From: Leekyejoonella antrihumi
GTDB taxonomy: Bacteria; Actinomycetota; Actinomycetes; Actinomycetales; Dermatophilaceae
Assembly (NCBI RefSeq): GCF_007845645.1
Contig: NZ_VCQV01000029.1
Location: 1 to 64,000, forward strand
Direction of reading: 5' to 3'
Length of the DNA stretch: 64,000 bases
Made by a program: the position numbers and the translations under genes. Each line of letters begins with the position of its first letter. Positions within the stretch are counted from its first letter, which is position 1. This document shows, piece after piece, positions 1 through 8,590 of the stretch. The notes under the pieces are model-generated. The model did not search any database. It was not told the DNA's origin and saw only the letters and a program-made list of their open reading frames with translations.

Positions 1-117
1 GAGCTGCAACGACGCATCGCCCGAGGCTTCCGAAACCGCGACAACTACCGACTACGCATGCTCCTGATCGGCGGCGGACTCACCCACGACGAGCACCTAC
101 CCCCACCACAGGTCTGA
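1..117 (+). mobile_element. C-terminal end of an ISL3-type transposase (partial)
   Basis: Frame 1 is open from the left edge to TGA at 115-117 and encodes 38 residues including RIARGFRNRDNYRLRML, the typical ISL3-family C-terminus. The gene is cut only by the window edge. Directly after the stop, TGAAGAGCC (115-123) has the look of an ISL3 terminal repeat, whose inverse is GGCTCTTCA, so the IS probably ends at about 124. The next open frame appears cut by it. The family is recognised from the C-terminal motif only, since the catalytic part lies outside the window. Confidence 0.7.
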
Positions 118-121
118 AGAG

Positions 122-472
122 CCCGGCAAGGCCTATCCGGAGGTTCAGGGGGACGTAACGAAACTCTGCCAGGAGCTACGCACCCTGAAGAGGAAGCGTG
201 ACGAGTGGGCACACTCTGCGGCGGTCATTGACGCGTTCTTGCTGATGAACGAGCAGGGCACGACGTCAATGGAGTTCCCCGTTCCAGACATGCTTGGGAA
301 GTTGCTGAACTCCAAGAAGGCCGGGCACTCGCATCTCCCGACCGATTCTGACTTGGATGCCTTCTCTGCGAGGGCGTCCGATGTCGGAGAGGCCGCGCAG
401 GCCCTCGCCGTCAAGATCGCCCAACTTGTTGACGGTCTTGGCGTGCGCAAGGTGCGCGAGCCGGACTCGTGA
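122..472 (+). pseudogene. Gene fragment truncated at its 5' end by the ISL3-type element
   Basis: One frame stays open from before the IS end to TGA at 470-472. From about 149 it reads like real protein (DVTKLCQELRTLKRKRDEW, then FPVPDMLGKLLNSKKAG), with charged, coiled-coil-like composition and few of the Arg/Pro runs seen in GC-rich shadow frames. There is no ATG with a ribosome site at its beginning; the first possible starts are TTG 239 and ATG 245, inside the conserved-looking part. I infer the 3' remainder of a gene whose 5' end was lost to the IS insertion. The product is not recognised. Confidence 0.5.
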
Positions 473-733
473 TGCCTGGCAGAGTGCCGCGGCCCACGGG
501 CGTGAGCGACCGGATCTACGCGTAATACGGGTGCGTCATACCACCGCGAGTGACGCAACCACTGCATCCGTTTGACCAGGGGCACGCAAGGGACTGGAGA
601 AGTCCGGTCGTACCAGGAGTTGGACTTCGGCGCTGTGGAGGTCGTCGACAATGCCGCCACTGTCGAGCCCGATCAGTGCAAGCCGTGCGTGGTCGGCCAG
701 CGCCTGCTCCCGCCGCCAGGCTGTCTCGGTTGC
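473..733. other. Stretch without a supported gene
   Basis: Several frames are open here on both strands, but all have the Arg/Pro-rich composition of shadow frames. I see no ribosome site, no tRNA and no notable repeat. It lies between two broken genes and is best read as decayed element DNA. Confidence 0.5.
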
Positions 734-1375
734 CTATAGATCCGCGATGTACCGGCGACGGCGAGCAGCCGAGGCCCGGTCGTTCAGGTAGTAGTTGTGC
801 CCTCCGCGGCCGGGCCATCCGATGTGCTCGTCCTCGCAGGGGTCCTTGCAGCGCCCCGCGCATCCGGTCAACGAACGCGGGGAGGCGGTAGCGGTGCCAC
901 TCCTCCAACGGGTTGCTGGACAACGCGTTTCCGGCTCGACGTCGCTAGTCGGCGATGGACGCGATCTCGTGGATCAGGTGCGGGTGCTCTGGCCAGCAGG
1001 GCGGGATCATCGCGGCCGTGGTCACCAGGTCCGCCCGGGCCACGACCAGGTCAGGCCAGTCCCAGACTTCCCAACGCAACTCAGGATCCAGACGCGCTGA
1101 AGGGGCCAGGGACGCGGCAGCCGGTGCGCCGGTATGCCAAGCGCATCGGCCTGCTCGGCGCTGGTCGGCTCCCGATGGGCCGGGCGTACGTGCAGGTCCC
1201 AACCGGCCTCCTTCCACCGACTGGCCAGCAAAGCCATCGCTGCCACTTGTCCGCCAAGGCTCCTGGCGGTCCCTTTGGTCGGCATGACCAGTTTGCGCTC
1301 AACCGCTGACAGGTGCCGAAGTGACCCACAGACACCATTCGGTGACACCACGAGAGGGCCTCTGTCCGTCTTCAT
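734..1375 (-). pseudogene. Multiply broken gene (two frameshifts plus an in-frame TAG)
   Basis: The minus strand begins at ATG 1375 with a convincing protein (MKTDRGPLVVSPNG, VERKLVMPTKGTARSLGGQV, AHREPTSAEQADALGIPA). It leaves frame near 1100, resumes in another frame (SARLDPELRWEVWDWPDLV, PPCWPEHPHLIHEIASIAD) and meets TAG at 945-947. Reading through that stop in the same frame gives RRRAGNALSSNPLEEWHRYR and AFVDRMRGALQ. A second shift near 835 gives DPCEDEHIGWPGRGGHNYY and ends at the stop at 734-736. Together these make one protein of about 210 residues that has decayed. The family is not recognised. It belongs to the remnant of the left-hand element. Confidence 0.65.
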
Positions 1376-1411
1376 GGGTTCGAAAGTAGCGAGCCAGCGG
1401 AGGACTCAGCG

Positions 1412-1648
1412 ATGACGCACCGGGACGCTGTGGATGCCGAAGCGGGTGAGGTCCTTCGCGCCGTCGCAGGCCTACTCCACGAAGCCGCGCGGCAATTCCA
1501 CGAGCGGGCGCGAACCGAGGGTGCACAGTCGTGCTGCATTTCCGCTGAGCTTCGCCGAGGTCCATCCGAACCGCGTCGAATCTCACCGATCGACAGTCGT
1601 TTCCGGCTAGTTGACCGTCGGAGCCTGCTGGCGCCCCACAGCGCATGA
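1412..1648 (+). CDS. Doubtful small ORF of 78 residues
   Basis: The first ~36 residues (MTHRDAVDAEAGEVLRAVAG, then an Ala/Glu-rich stretch that would form an amphipathic helix) look like real coding, while the rest is Arg/Pro/Ser-rich and looks like noise. No clear ribosome site precedes the ATG. It may be the 5' remnant of another decayed gene. The remaining sequence up to the excisionase gene at 1821 shows nothing else I can support. Confidence 0.2.
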   Translation: MTHRDAVDAEAGEVLRAVAGLLHEAARQFHERARTEGAQSCCISAELRRGPSEPRRISPIDSRFRLVDRRSLLAPHSA

Positions 1649-1820
1649 GAAGGGTGGAACGAATGTCGTCAATCGTCAGGAACTCGGCAGTCCCAGGAGG
1701 ACACAGAGGACACGCTTCGTTCGGCATTGACCTGGCCAGATGCCACGCTGATTCGATACCTCAGCCGGTTGTCCACAGGTTGCTCCCGCGCCCGTACTCC
1801 CCGAATGGAAAGTGCGTACC

Positions 1821-2045
1821 GTGACGACCGAAACAGCACCAACAGCGGACGATCCCATCCTTTCGCCGGCGGAAGTGTCAGCGATGCTTGGTGGCGTCCC
1901 GGTCGCCACGCTGAAACGCTGGCGTACAGAGAGGACCGGACCAGTGGCTCTCCACATCGGCAGGCACGTTCGATACCGCCGGTCCGCAGTCGAGAGCTGG
2001 CTCGACGAGAAGGACCGCGAAGCGGCTGCGTGGATGGCGTCCTGA
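1821..2045 (+). CDS. Excisionase-like helix-turn-helix protein
   Basis: This 74-residue protein has the HTH_17/excisionase pattern: ILSPAEVSAMLGGVPVATLK (recognition helix turn) followed by a wing with VALHIGRHVRYRRSAVESWL. Such proteins bend DNA at the attachment site and steer the integrase to excision. It lies just upstream of the tyrosine integrase, which starts 2 bases after its stop or overlaps it. GTG 1821 was chosen because GGAAA precedes it at a sensible distance; GTG 1812 would add three residues. The gene looks intact even though its neighbours on the left are broken. Confidence 0.8.
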   Translation: MTTETAPTADDPILSPAEVSAMLGGVPVATLKRWRTERTGPVALHIGRHVRYRRSAVESWLDEKDREAAAWMAS

Positions 2046-2047
2046 AC

Positions 2048-3298
2048 GTGGTCCAGTCACGCATACCCCGCGGGGAACACGGCCCAGCAGTCCTCCGGAA
2101 GCAACCAGACGACCGCTGGCTTGCGCGAGCACAGGTGCGCGACGTCGACGGCCGTATCCGCTCGGTGCGCGTCGTAGACACCACCAAGAGCGGAGCAAGA
2201 CGGCGGCTGGAACGACGCCTGGCCGAACGCGGGGACCCTACCGCTATCGGGATCCGTCGCCAGGACACGTTTGAGACGTTGGCCAACTTGTGGCTCCAGC
2301 ATCGACGGGACCACGGCAAGGCACGTTCGAGTGGAGCGTTGGCTCCGCAGACACTCGCCGTCTACGCCTCCGAGATTCGCAACGTGATCATCCCTGCCAT
2401 CGGCAACGTTCAGATCGGGGAGTCAACCGTGCCCTTCCTCGACCAGTTGTTCGCTGATGTCGAGCACGGCCGCAGGCACGGCAGGTGCCCAGCCAGATCC
2501 GGCGGCCGGTCAACTCGGCAGCTTCGCGTCGTCCTGACTGGGATGCTCGGACTGGCCGTCGCCCACGGCGCCCTCCCCACGAACCCGATGCGCGACATTG
2601 CCGCCACGGCACGTGGTCAACGATCCGAGGTGCAGCACCTCACCGCACCCGAGGCTCACCACTTGCGCCTGCGAGTGCGACGGGAGGCCATGCGTGTGCC
2701 GAACATGCGCAAACCCAACGTCGACCTCGAGGAATTCGTGGACCTGCTGCTGGGCACGGGATGCCGTGCCGGCGAGGGACTCGCCATCCGTCCCGTGGAC
2801 CTGCTCGACCTCGAGTCACCGACACCGCTGTTGCACGTGTGCGGAACGCTGATCGAGCCTCGCAAAGACTACGTCGAACGACTGCATCGACAGGACATGA
2901 CCAAGACCCGTGAGGACCGCACGCTCATTCTTCCCGATCACGTCGCCACCATGCTTCAACTCCGAATACGCCGGGAGCAGCCGGCTCCGGAGGAGCCCAT
3001 CTTCGCCACTGGCACGGGCAACTGGCTCTCACCGGCGAACATGCGGACACGCTTTCGTATGGCGATCCAGCGCGCCGTAGAACACGGGACCGAGGAGGAC
3101 CTCGCCCTGCAGGGCAGCACTCTTCACACCCTTCGCCGCACCGTGGGCACGTTGGTCGCCCACGAAGTCTCGCTCGACGCCGCGCGGGAGCAGCTCGGCC
3201 ACCGCGATCCGTCCGTCACCTACCAGCACTACGTCGGCAAACGTGCTGTCGCTCCTGATGTCCGCAGCACACTCGACGTCTTGTTCCGACCCCTCTGA
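2048..3298 (+). CDS. Tyrosine site-specific integrase
   Basis: This ~416-residue phage-type integrase has, in order, an N-terminal arm-binding region (RWLARAQVRDVDGR), a core-binding SAM-like region (FETLANLWLQHRRD, QTLAVYASEIRNVIIPAIG) and the catalytic domain. Visible catalytic residues are the first Arg in LLGTGCRAGEGLAI, the HxxR box in HTLRRTVGTLV, the LGHRD box and the nucleophile Tyr in VTYQHYVG. No start has a strong ribosome site: GTG 2048 lies two bases after the excisionase stop, while GTG 2030 overlaps that gene by 16 bases. It ends 140 bp from the 3' end of tRNA-Thr, the usual position of an integrase relative to its attachment site, so the element lay to the left. Confidence 0.9.
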   Translation: MVQSRIPRGEHGPAVLRKQPDDRWLARAQVRDVDGRIRSVRVVDTTKSGARRRLERRLAERGDPTAIGIRRQDTFETLANLWLQHRRDHGKARSSGALAPQTLAVYASEIRNVIIPAIGNVQIGESTVPFLDQLFADVEHGRRHGRCPARSGGRSTRQLRVVLTGMLGLAVAHGALPTNPMRDIAATARGQRSEVQHLTAPEAHHLRLRVRREAMRVPNMRKPNVDLEEFVDLLLGTGCRAGEGLAIRPVDLLDLESPTPLLHVCGTLIEPRKDYVERLHRQDMTKTREDRTLILPDHVATMLQLRIRREQPAPEEPIFATGTGNWLSPANMRTRFRMAIQRAVEHGTEEDLALQGSTLHTLRRTVGTLVAHEVSLDAAREQLGHRDPSVTYQHYVGKRAVAPDVRSTLDVLFRPL

Positions 3299-3342
3299 CG
3301 GCTCAATCTCGTCAGGACAATCACCGCACCGTAGGAGCGCGC

Positions 3343-3366
3343 TCAAACGTGTCACAAACGTGTCAC
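3343..3366. repeat. Tandem 11-bp repeat between integrase and tRNA-Thr
   Basis: AAACGTGTCAC occurs twice in tandem with an 11-bp period, about one helical turn. The position between the integrase gene and the tRNA fits an arm-type site for integrase or excisionase binding at an attachment end. This is inferred from position; no binding consensus is known to me for this integrase. Confidence 0.45.
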
Positions 3367-3393
3367 TCGGGGAGTTCTGGGCTTCATGGCGAA

Positions 3394-3435
3394 GGGCCCC
3401 TGATCAGCATTCCCGCTGGTCAGAGGCCCTTTTTC
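3394..3435 (+). terminator. Rho-independent-like terminator after the integrase
   Basis: GGGCCCCTGATCAGC and GCTGGTCAGAGGCCC form a 15-bp stem with two mismatches or wobbles around a short loop (attccc), followed by TTTTT. It would stop integrase transcription before it runs antisense into tRNA-Thr. On the other strand the same hairpin sits just past the tRNA 3' end and may also end that transcript. Confidence 0.75.
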
Positions 3436-3437
3436 GG

Positions 3438-3511
3438 AGCCGCCTATCGGAATCGAACCGATGACCTATTCATTACGAGTGAATCGCTCTGGCCGACTGA
3501 GCTAAGGCGGC
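3438..3511 (-). tRNA. tRNA-Thr (CGT anticodon)
   Basis: Read on the minus strand, the 74 bases fold as a cloverleaf. The acceptor GCCGCCU pairs with AGGCGGC. The D arm contains GCUCAGUCGGC, the anticodon stem AUUCA/UGAAU encloses loop CUCGUAA with anticodon CGU, and the T arm contains GGUUCGAUUCC. The discriminator is U and no CCA is encoded. Its 3' end faces the tyrosine integrase, so it is the probable attachment gene of the left-hand element; the element restores the tRNA 3' end. Confidence 0.95.
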
Positions 3512-3589
3512 ATGCGCCATGGCTGTGCCGGGCGCCCGCACGAGTATACGCACGGACCCGGCCCAGGCCGAATCGGGCTGCGGCGGCGT

Positions 3590-5170
3590 TCAGCAGGTCT
3601 TGCCCTTCGGTGGCAGCGTGCCCGCCAGCAGGTAGGCATCGACGGCGTCGTCGATGCACGCGGACTGACCGTACGCCGTGTGGCCGTCACCGACATACGT
3701 CAGCAGATGGCCGTTCTTGAGCTCCTTGGCCAGCTGCACCGACCACTTGTAGGGCGTCGCCGGGTCCCGGGTCGTGCCGACCACCAGGATCGGTCCGGAG
3801 CCGGCCGCCGCGATCTTGTGCGGCGTGCCGGTGGGCTTGATCGGCCACACCCCGCAGACCAGGGAGCCCCACGCGAGCATCGCGCCCCAGGTCGGCGCCA
3901 CCTTGGCGAACGTCGTGCTGTCCTTCTCGTAGGTCGTGAGGCCGGACGGCGCCGGCCGGTCCAGGCAGCTGACCGCGTTGATGACCTGCATGATGTTGCC
4001 GGTGTACGTCCCTTCCGCTGTGCGCTCGGCATACGCATCGGCGAGCACCATCAGTCCGGTGCCGTCGCCGCCGAAGGCCTGATCGAACGCCTGGGTCAGC
4101 GTCGGCCACTCCTGCTTGCTGTACATCGCCTCGGCGATGCCCATCGAGGCCCAGCCCTCGGTGAGCTTGCGGACGTCGCCCTGGCCCGAGACCGGCAGCG
4201 GCTTGGCGTCCACCTGCTTGAGGAAGCTGCGGATCCTCGCCATCCCCGCGGACTCCGTCGTGCCCAGCGGGCAGTTCGACTGCGCGACACAGTTCTTCAC
4301 GTAGGACTTCGTCGCCTCTTCGAAGCCTTCGGCCTGACCCTCGTTCATCTCCTCGGTGGTGATGTCCGGTGGCACGACGCCGTCGAGCACGAAGTGACCG
4401 ACGCGCTTGGGGAACAGTCCCGCATACGTCGAGCCGATCAGCGTGCCGTAGGACTTGCCAAGGTAGTTCAGCTTCGTGCTCCCCAGCGCGGCCCGCAGGA
4501 TGTCCAGGTCCTTGGCGACGTCGAGGGTCGAGACGTTGGCCAGCAGCGGGCCGGCCTTCGCCTTGCAGTCGTCGGCGAACGCCTTGGCGTTCTTCAGCGC
4601 CGTCTGCTCCTCGGCCTTCGTGTCCGGGGTCGGGTCGGAGCCGAGGTATGCGTCCAGTGCCGCATCGCTCATGCACGTGATCGGCGAGGATCGCCCCACC
4701 CCGCGCGGATCGAACCCGACCACGTCGTAGGAACTGCGGATCTGTGGGGTCACGATCTGATCCGCCGCGGCGGCGTAGTCGTACCCAGAACCGCCTGGAC
4801 CGCCAGGGTTCACAACCAGGGCGCCCTTGCTGTGGCCCTTCGCGGGCACCTTGTCGACCGCGATCTGGATGGTCGCGCCGCCCGGCTTGGCATAGCTGAC
4901 CGGCACCGTGAGCTTCGTGCACTTGACGGCACCGCAGTCGGACCAGGCGAGCTTCTGGTCATAGAACTTCGCCAGCGCGGCCGGTGTCCCGGACGACGCG
5001 ACTGCCGTGCTGGTCGCACCGGCGCCGCCGGACGAGACCGCCGAACCGCTGGGCGCGGATGCCGACGAGCCGGCTCCCCCGCTGCAGCCCGCGGTGACCA
5101 TCGCGATCGCCGCTGCCCCCGCCACAAGACCGTTTGCCGTTCGCCATGTCGTCGTCCGGGTGCCACTCAT
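3590..5170 (-). CDS. Secreted lipoprotein alpha/beta hydrolase, tripeptidyl aminopeptidase (S33) type
   Basis: This 526-residue protein starts with a lipoprotein signal (hydrophobic stretch, then VTAGCSGG), followed by a Ser/Ala-rich linker, so it is probably anchored on the outer face of the membrane. The hydrolase domain has the oxyanion segment NPGGPGGSG, the nucleophile elbow GKSYG, and a C-terminal TAP-like domain with the acid in TTRDPATP and the histidine in GDGHTAYG. Cys pairs near CLDRPAP and at the C-terminus (SACIDD, KGKTC) are usual in this family. These enzymes release tripeptides or act on peptide and ester bonds; the real substrate is unknown. ATG 5170 was preferred to GTG 5179. 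Confidence 0.9.
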   Translation of the reverse strand: MSGTRTTTWRTANGLVAGAAAIAMVTAGCSGGAGSSASAPSGSAVSSGGAGATSTAVASSGTPAALAKFYDQKLAWSDCGAVKCTKLTVPVSYAKPGGATIQIAVDKVPAKGHSKGALVVNPGGPGGSGYDYAAAADQIVTPQIRSSYDVVGFDPRGVGRSSPITCMSDAALDAYLGSDPTPDTKAEEQTALKNAKAFADDCKAKAGPLLANVSTLDVAKDLDILRAALGSTKLNYLGKSYGTLIGSTYAGLFPKRVGHFVLDGVVPPDITTEEMNEGQAEGFEEATKSYVKNCVAQSNCPLGTTESAGMARIRSFLKQVDAKPLPVSGQGDVRKLTEGWASMGIAEAMYSKQEWPTLTQAFDQAFGGDGTGLMVLADAYAERTAEGTYTGNIMQVINAVSCLDRPAPSGLTTYEKDSTTFAKVAPTWGAMLAWGSLVCGVWPIKPTGTPHKIAAAGSGPILVVGTTRDPATPYKWSVQLAKELKNGHLLTYVGDGHTAYGQSACIDDAVDAYLLAGTLPPKGKTC

Positions 5171-5273
5171 GAGGTGCACGGTACATCGGCAAAACCTGCG
5201 CCCCTCGAGCCGCCTGGAGCCGACCTCGCGACGCGGCCGCGGCTCGGCCCCTACGGGCGCCTTCGACCGACCC

Positions 5274-6431
5274 TCAGGCCGGCAGCTGCAGGGAAATCGT
5301 CATCGCCTCGAGCGCCAGCAACGGCGGCACATTGGCGGTGATCCGCTCGCGCGCGGTCCCGATCGCGTCCATCGCATTCAGCAACCCTTCCGCGCGCAGC
5401 GCGGTGCTCAGGGAGAGGACCTCCTCGCGCAGGTCGGTGTTGACCAGCTCGACCGGTTCGCCGAGCTGCACGACGAGCGCATCACGATAGATGGACAGCA
5501 GGTCGACCAGAGACCGGTCGATGACATCCCGCCCGAACCGGGTCGCACGGGTCTTCTGCTCTTTTTCCAGGGCCGAGAGCTGCGAGCGCACATGTGGCGG
5601 CTGGGTGCGAGCCGCCGGGTCCGCACCCAGCTGCTCCAGCAGGTGCATCTTCTCGGTGGCATTGCGTTCGCCGCTCGCGGCCGACGACTCCTCCGTCGCC
5701 AGTGCGGCCAGGTCAGCGGCAGCGGTCATCGCATCGCCGAGACCACGGATCCGGCCGGCCATCAGCAGGGTCGTCTCCCGCCGAGTGCGGGCACCCTGGT
5801 CGCGTGCCAGCCGGCGGGCGAGGCCGACGTGCGACTGCGCGGCACGAGCCGCATGCAGGGCGACCTGCGGGTCGATGCCGTCCCGTCGGGTGAGCAGCTC
5901 GGCGACCGCAGCCACTGCGGGGGTGCGCAGGCCGATGTGCCGCGACCGGCTGCGGATCGTGATGATGACGTCTTCCACCGACGGCGCGCAGAGCACCCAT
6001 ACGGTCCGAGGCACGGGCTCCTCGAGGGCCTTGAGCAACGCGTCGGCAGCACGTTCGGTCAGCCGGTCGGCGTCTTCGATGATGATGACCCGCCAGTGGC
6101 CGACCGTTGGGCGGTGCTGGGCGAGCCGCGCCAGCTCACGCGCGTCCCGCACCTGGATCGACAGCCCCTGCGTCGACATGACCGTCACGTCTGCGTGCGT
6201 GCCCTCGGCCACCGTGCGGCACTCGCGGCACTGCCCGCACCCGTCGTCGGGGCACTCCAGTGCGGCGGCGAACGCTCGAGCCGCGGTCGAGCGCCCGGAG
6301 CCTGGCGGTCCGGTGAGCAGCCAGCCGTGGGTCATCCGTGCAGGGTCCCGGACGGCGTCCTGAAGCACCTGCACCGCCGTGGGCTGACCGATGACGTCCC
6401 GCCAGACGCCTGTCGCCGATGACTCACTCAT
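5274..6431 (-). CDS. holB: DNA polymerase III delta' subunit
   Basis: This 385-residue AAA+ clamp-loader subunit loads the beta clamp together with delta and tau/gamma. It shows a Walker A-like GPPGSGRS with Arg in place of the usual Lys, the four-Cys zinc module (CPDDGCGQCREC), Walker B-like VIIIEDADRL, the sensor region TERAADALLKALEEP, and a C-terminal collar domain. The start ATG 6431 overlaps the stop of tmk by eight bases (ATGAGTGA), which indicates translational coupling. The tmk-holB pair is common in actinobacteria. Confidence 0.93.
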   Translation of the reverse strand: MSESSATGVWRDVIGQPTAVQVLQDAVRDPARMTHGWLLTGPPGSGRSTAARAFAAALECPDDGCGQCRECRTVAEGTHADVTVMSTQGLSIQVRDARELARLAQHRPTVGHWRVIIIEDADRLTERAADALLKALEEPVPRTVWVLCAPSVEDVIITIRSRSRHIGLRTPAVAAVAELLTRRDGIDPQVALHAARAAQSHVGLARRLARDQGARTRRETTLLMAGRIRGLGDAMTAAADLAALATEESSAASGERNATEKMHLLEQLGADPAARTQPPHVRSQLSALEKEQKTRATRFGRDVIDRSLVDLLSIYRDALVVQLGEPVELVNTDLREEVLSLSTALRAEGLLNAMDAIGTARERITANVPPLLALEAMTISLQLPA

Positions 6432-7077
6432 CTCGTGGCCCCTGACCGAGTGCCGCCACCGCACTGCTCACCCGAGCCGCGATCTCGTCCTTCGGCAGTG
6501 CGGCATCGACGACGAGGTAGCGCTGCGGATCGGCCGCCGCAAGGTCCAGATAGTGCTCGCGCACCCGGGCATGAAAGGTGTCCGCCTCGCGCTCGAGCCG
6601 GTCCTCCGCGCCTCCCCGGCGTCGGCGTCCTACGGCCGGATCGACATCGAGGAGCACGGTCAGGTGTGGCAGCAGCCCACCGGTGGCCCAGACCGACAGC
6701 CGCCGCACGTCGGAGGCGTCGAGCTCGCGGCCCGCTCCCTGATAGGCGATGGAGGAGTCCATGTACCGGTCCTGCAGGACCACCGCCCCGCGTTCCAGGG
6801 CGGGACGCACCACGGTGGCGACGTGATGAGCGCGATCGGCCGCGAAGAGCAGCGCCTCCGCCCTCGGGGCCACGTCGTCGCCGTGCAGCAGCACCTGCCG
6901 GATGGACGCTCCCAGCTCGGTTCCACCCGGCTCCCGTGTCAGCACCACCTCGCGCTCCTGCTGCACGAACCACTGCTGCAGCAGTGCGATCTGGGTGGTC
7001 TTGCCCGCGCCGTCTCCGCCTTCGAAGACCACGAACACGCCAGGTCCGGGGTGCGTCGACACGGAAGGCTGCGGCAT
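6424..7077 (-). CDS. tmk: Thymidylate kinase
   Basis: This 217-residue dTMP kinase converts dTMP to dTDP. It has the P-loop FEGGDGAGKTTQ, the DR[YH] motif in VLQDRYMDSSIAYQG, the TREPGGTE segment that contacts the nucleotide, and a lid region rich in Arg (GRRRRGGAEDRLE). ATG 7077 gives a normal N-terminus, and upstream in-frame starts would add a poorly conserved extension. It is co-transcribed with holB, whose start lies inside its last codons. A gene on the opposite strand starts about 130 bp upstream. Confidence 0.93.
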   Translation of the reverse strand: MPQPSVSTHPGPGVFVVFEGGDGAGKTTQIALLQQWFVQQEREVVLTREPGGTELGASIRQVLLHGDDVAPRAEALLFAADRAHHVATVVRPALERGAVVLQDRYMDSSIAYQGAGRELDASDVRRLSVWATGGLLPHLTVLLDVDPAVGRRRRGGAEDRLEREADTFHARVREHYLDLAAADPQRYLVVDAALPKDEIAARVSSAVAALGQGPRDE

Positions 7078-7143
7078 ACGCGGCAGCCTAGTCGCGGACA
7101 CCCACAAGACGATCGGGCGCCCGATCACACCCCCTTCGAGATG

Positions 7144-7157
7144 TGCACTTTCGCTCG
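7144..7157 (+). repeat. Single copy of a dispersed TGCACTTTCGCTCG repeat
   Basis: This 14-mer in the divergent intergenic region upstream of tmk matches, with at most one change, the arms of the large palindrome at 37012-37064 and resembles the one at 37998-38059. Here it is a solitary arm without its inverted partner. Confidence 0.5.
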
Positions 7158-7210
7158 GCGTGGAGTCCGGGCAGGATGCGACTCAACCAGCGCGGCGTAC
7201 CGTCAACCGC

Positions 7211-8590
7211 ATGACCGCAGAAGCTCATGACCTGAGCCCAGCCACCGTCCGCCAACTGTCTCGATATGCCCGCGAGGCGCAGATCGACAGCCGAGCCCCC
7301 GCCCTGGTAGCCGGAGTCGGCCGGGCCGGGCGGGTGCTCTGGGCCGAAGGGGTGGGCCGGGCCGACCTGTCCGACCCGAGCGTGCCCCTCGGCGCGGACA
7401 CGCAATACCTCGTCGCGTCCAACACCAAGACCTTCAGCGCCGTCATGATCATGCAACTGCGCGATGAGGGCCGACTGACCCTCGACGACACCGTTGACCG
7501 GCACATCGCGGAGTCCACCCACCCGCAGGTGACCATCCGCCAGATGCTCTCGCATGTCACAGGTATGCAGCGGGAGCCCGTCGGGGACGTCTGGGACACC
7601 TTGCAGTTCCCCGACCGGGTCGGCCTGGTCGAGAGCTGGAACGCCGCGCATCGGATCCTGCGGCCGCACAGCCACTGGCACTACAGCAACCTCTGCTTCG
7701 GAATGCTGGGCGAGATCATTGCTCGGCTCGATGGCTGCGAGTGGCGCCAGAGCCTGCAGCGCCGGCTGCTGGACCCGCTCGAGCTTCACCGCACCACCCT
7801 CGCCCTGGCACCGCCGCACACGGCGCAGTACTTCGTCGGGCCGTACACCGATGTGCCGGTGACCGAACCGCTCGTCGACAAGACCGCGCTCGATGCCGCC
7901 GGGAGCATCTGCAGCACGCTGGGGGACATGGTTGTCTGGCACGACTTCCTGGTCGACCCGGACCCGCGCATCCTGCACCCGGACACGGCGGCGGAGATGC
8001 GCGAGCCGCAGATCATGGCCGACACCGGCTGGACCAGCGCGTGGGGTCTGGGGCTGCAGCTGGTGCGCCACGAAGGGATCACCTGGATCGGTCACACCGG
8101 CGGTCTGCCCGGCGCGATCACCGGGTTCTTCACCGATCCGGAGTCCAAGACCACCGGTGCCGTCCTCATGAACAACACCGCCGCCAAGGACCCGGCCGGC
8201 ACAGCCGTCAAGCTCGGCGCGTACGCGGCGCTCCACGACCCCGCGCCGATCACCCCATGGGTGCCGGGCACCTCCGAGCCTGCAGAGCTGAAACCGCTTG
8301 TTGGACAATGGTTCTCCGAGGGCAATGGGTTCACCTTCAGCATCGGCGAAGGTCGACTGCAGGCCCGGATGGATAGAGCTCCCGCCCAGCTGCCGCCGTC
8401 AATCTTCGCAGCCACCGGCACTGACAGCTACGTCACAGTGTCCGGCCGCGAGCAGGGCGAGGCGCTGGTCGTGCGCCGGCACCCGGACGGCTCGGTGCGC
8501 CAGCTGAACTGGGCCACCTACCGATTCACCCGTGAGCCGCTGTCCTTCGGCGACACCGTCGAGCCCGGACCAACCCACCGAGTGGAGTAG
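7211..8590 (+). CDS. Serine hydrolase of the class C beta-lactamase family
   Basis: This 459-residue protein shows the three active-site boxes of the family: SxxK in VASNTKTFSAVM, the tyrosine box HYSNLCFGMLGE, and HTGG in WIGHTGGLPGA (in place of KTG). The C-terminal ~100 residues form the small beta-rich domain seen in many such proteins (PAELKPLVGQWFSEGNGF). No signal peptide is visible, so it is probably cytoplasmic and an esterase or peptidase rather than a true beta-lactamase. ATG 7211 is the best start. Its stop codon lies inside the outermost arm of the inverted repeat at 8578-8653. Confidence 0.87.
   Translation: MTAEAHDLSPATVRQLSRYAREAQIDSRAPALVAGVGRAGRVLWAEGVGRADLSDPSVPLGADTQYLVASNTKTFSAVMIMQLRDEGRLTLDDTVDRHIAESTHPQVTIRQMLSHVTGMQREPVGDVWDTLQFPDRVGLVESWNAAHRILRPHSHWHYSNLCFGMLGEIIARLDGCEWRQSLQRRLLDPLELHRTTLALAPPHTAQYFVGPYTDVPVTEPLVDKTALDAAGSICSTLGDMVVWHDFLVDPDPRILHPDTAAEMREPQIMADTGWTSAWGLGLQLVRHEGITWIGHTGGLPGAITGFFTDPESKTTGAVLMNNTAAKDPAGTAVKLGAYAALHDPAPITPWVPGTSEPAELKPLVGQWFSEGNGFTFSIGEGRLQARMDRAPAQLPPSIFAATGTDSYVTVSGREQGEALVVRRHPDGSVRQLNWATYRFTREPLSFGDTVEPGPTHRVE

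Noticed and set aside
3512-5341. 609-codon open frame on the plus strand opposite the secreted peptidase
   Set aside because: It is Arg/Gly/Asp/His-rich shadow sequence of the peptidase gene, without a ribosome site or any domain; the minus-strand protein has all its motifs.
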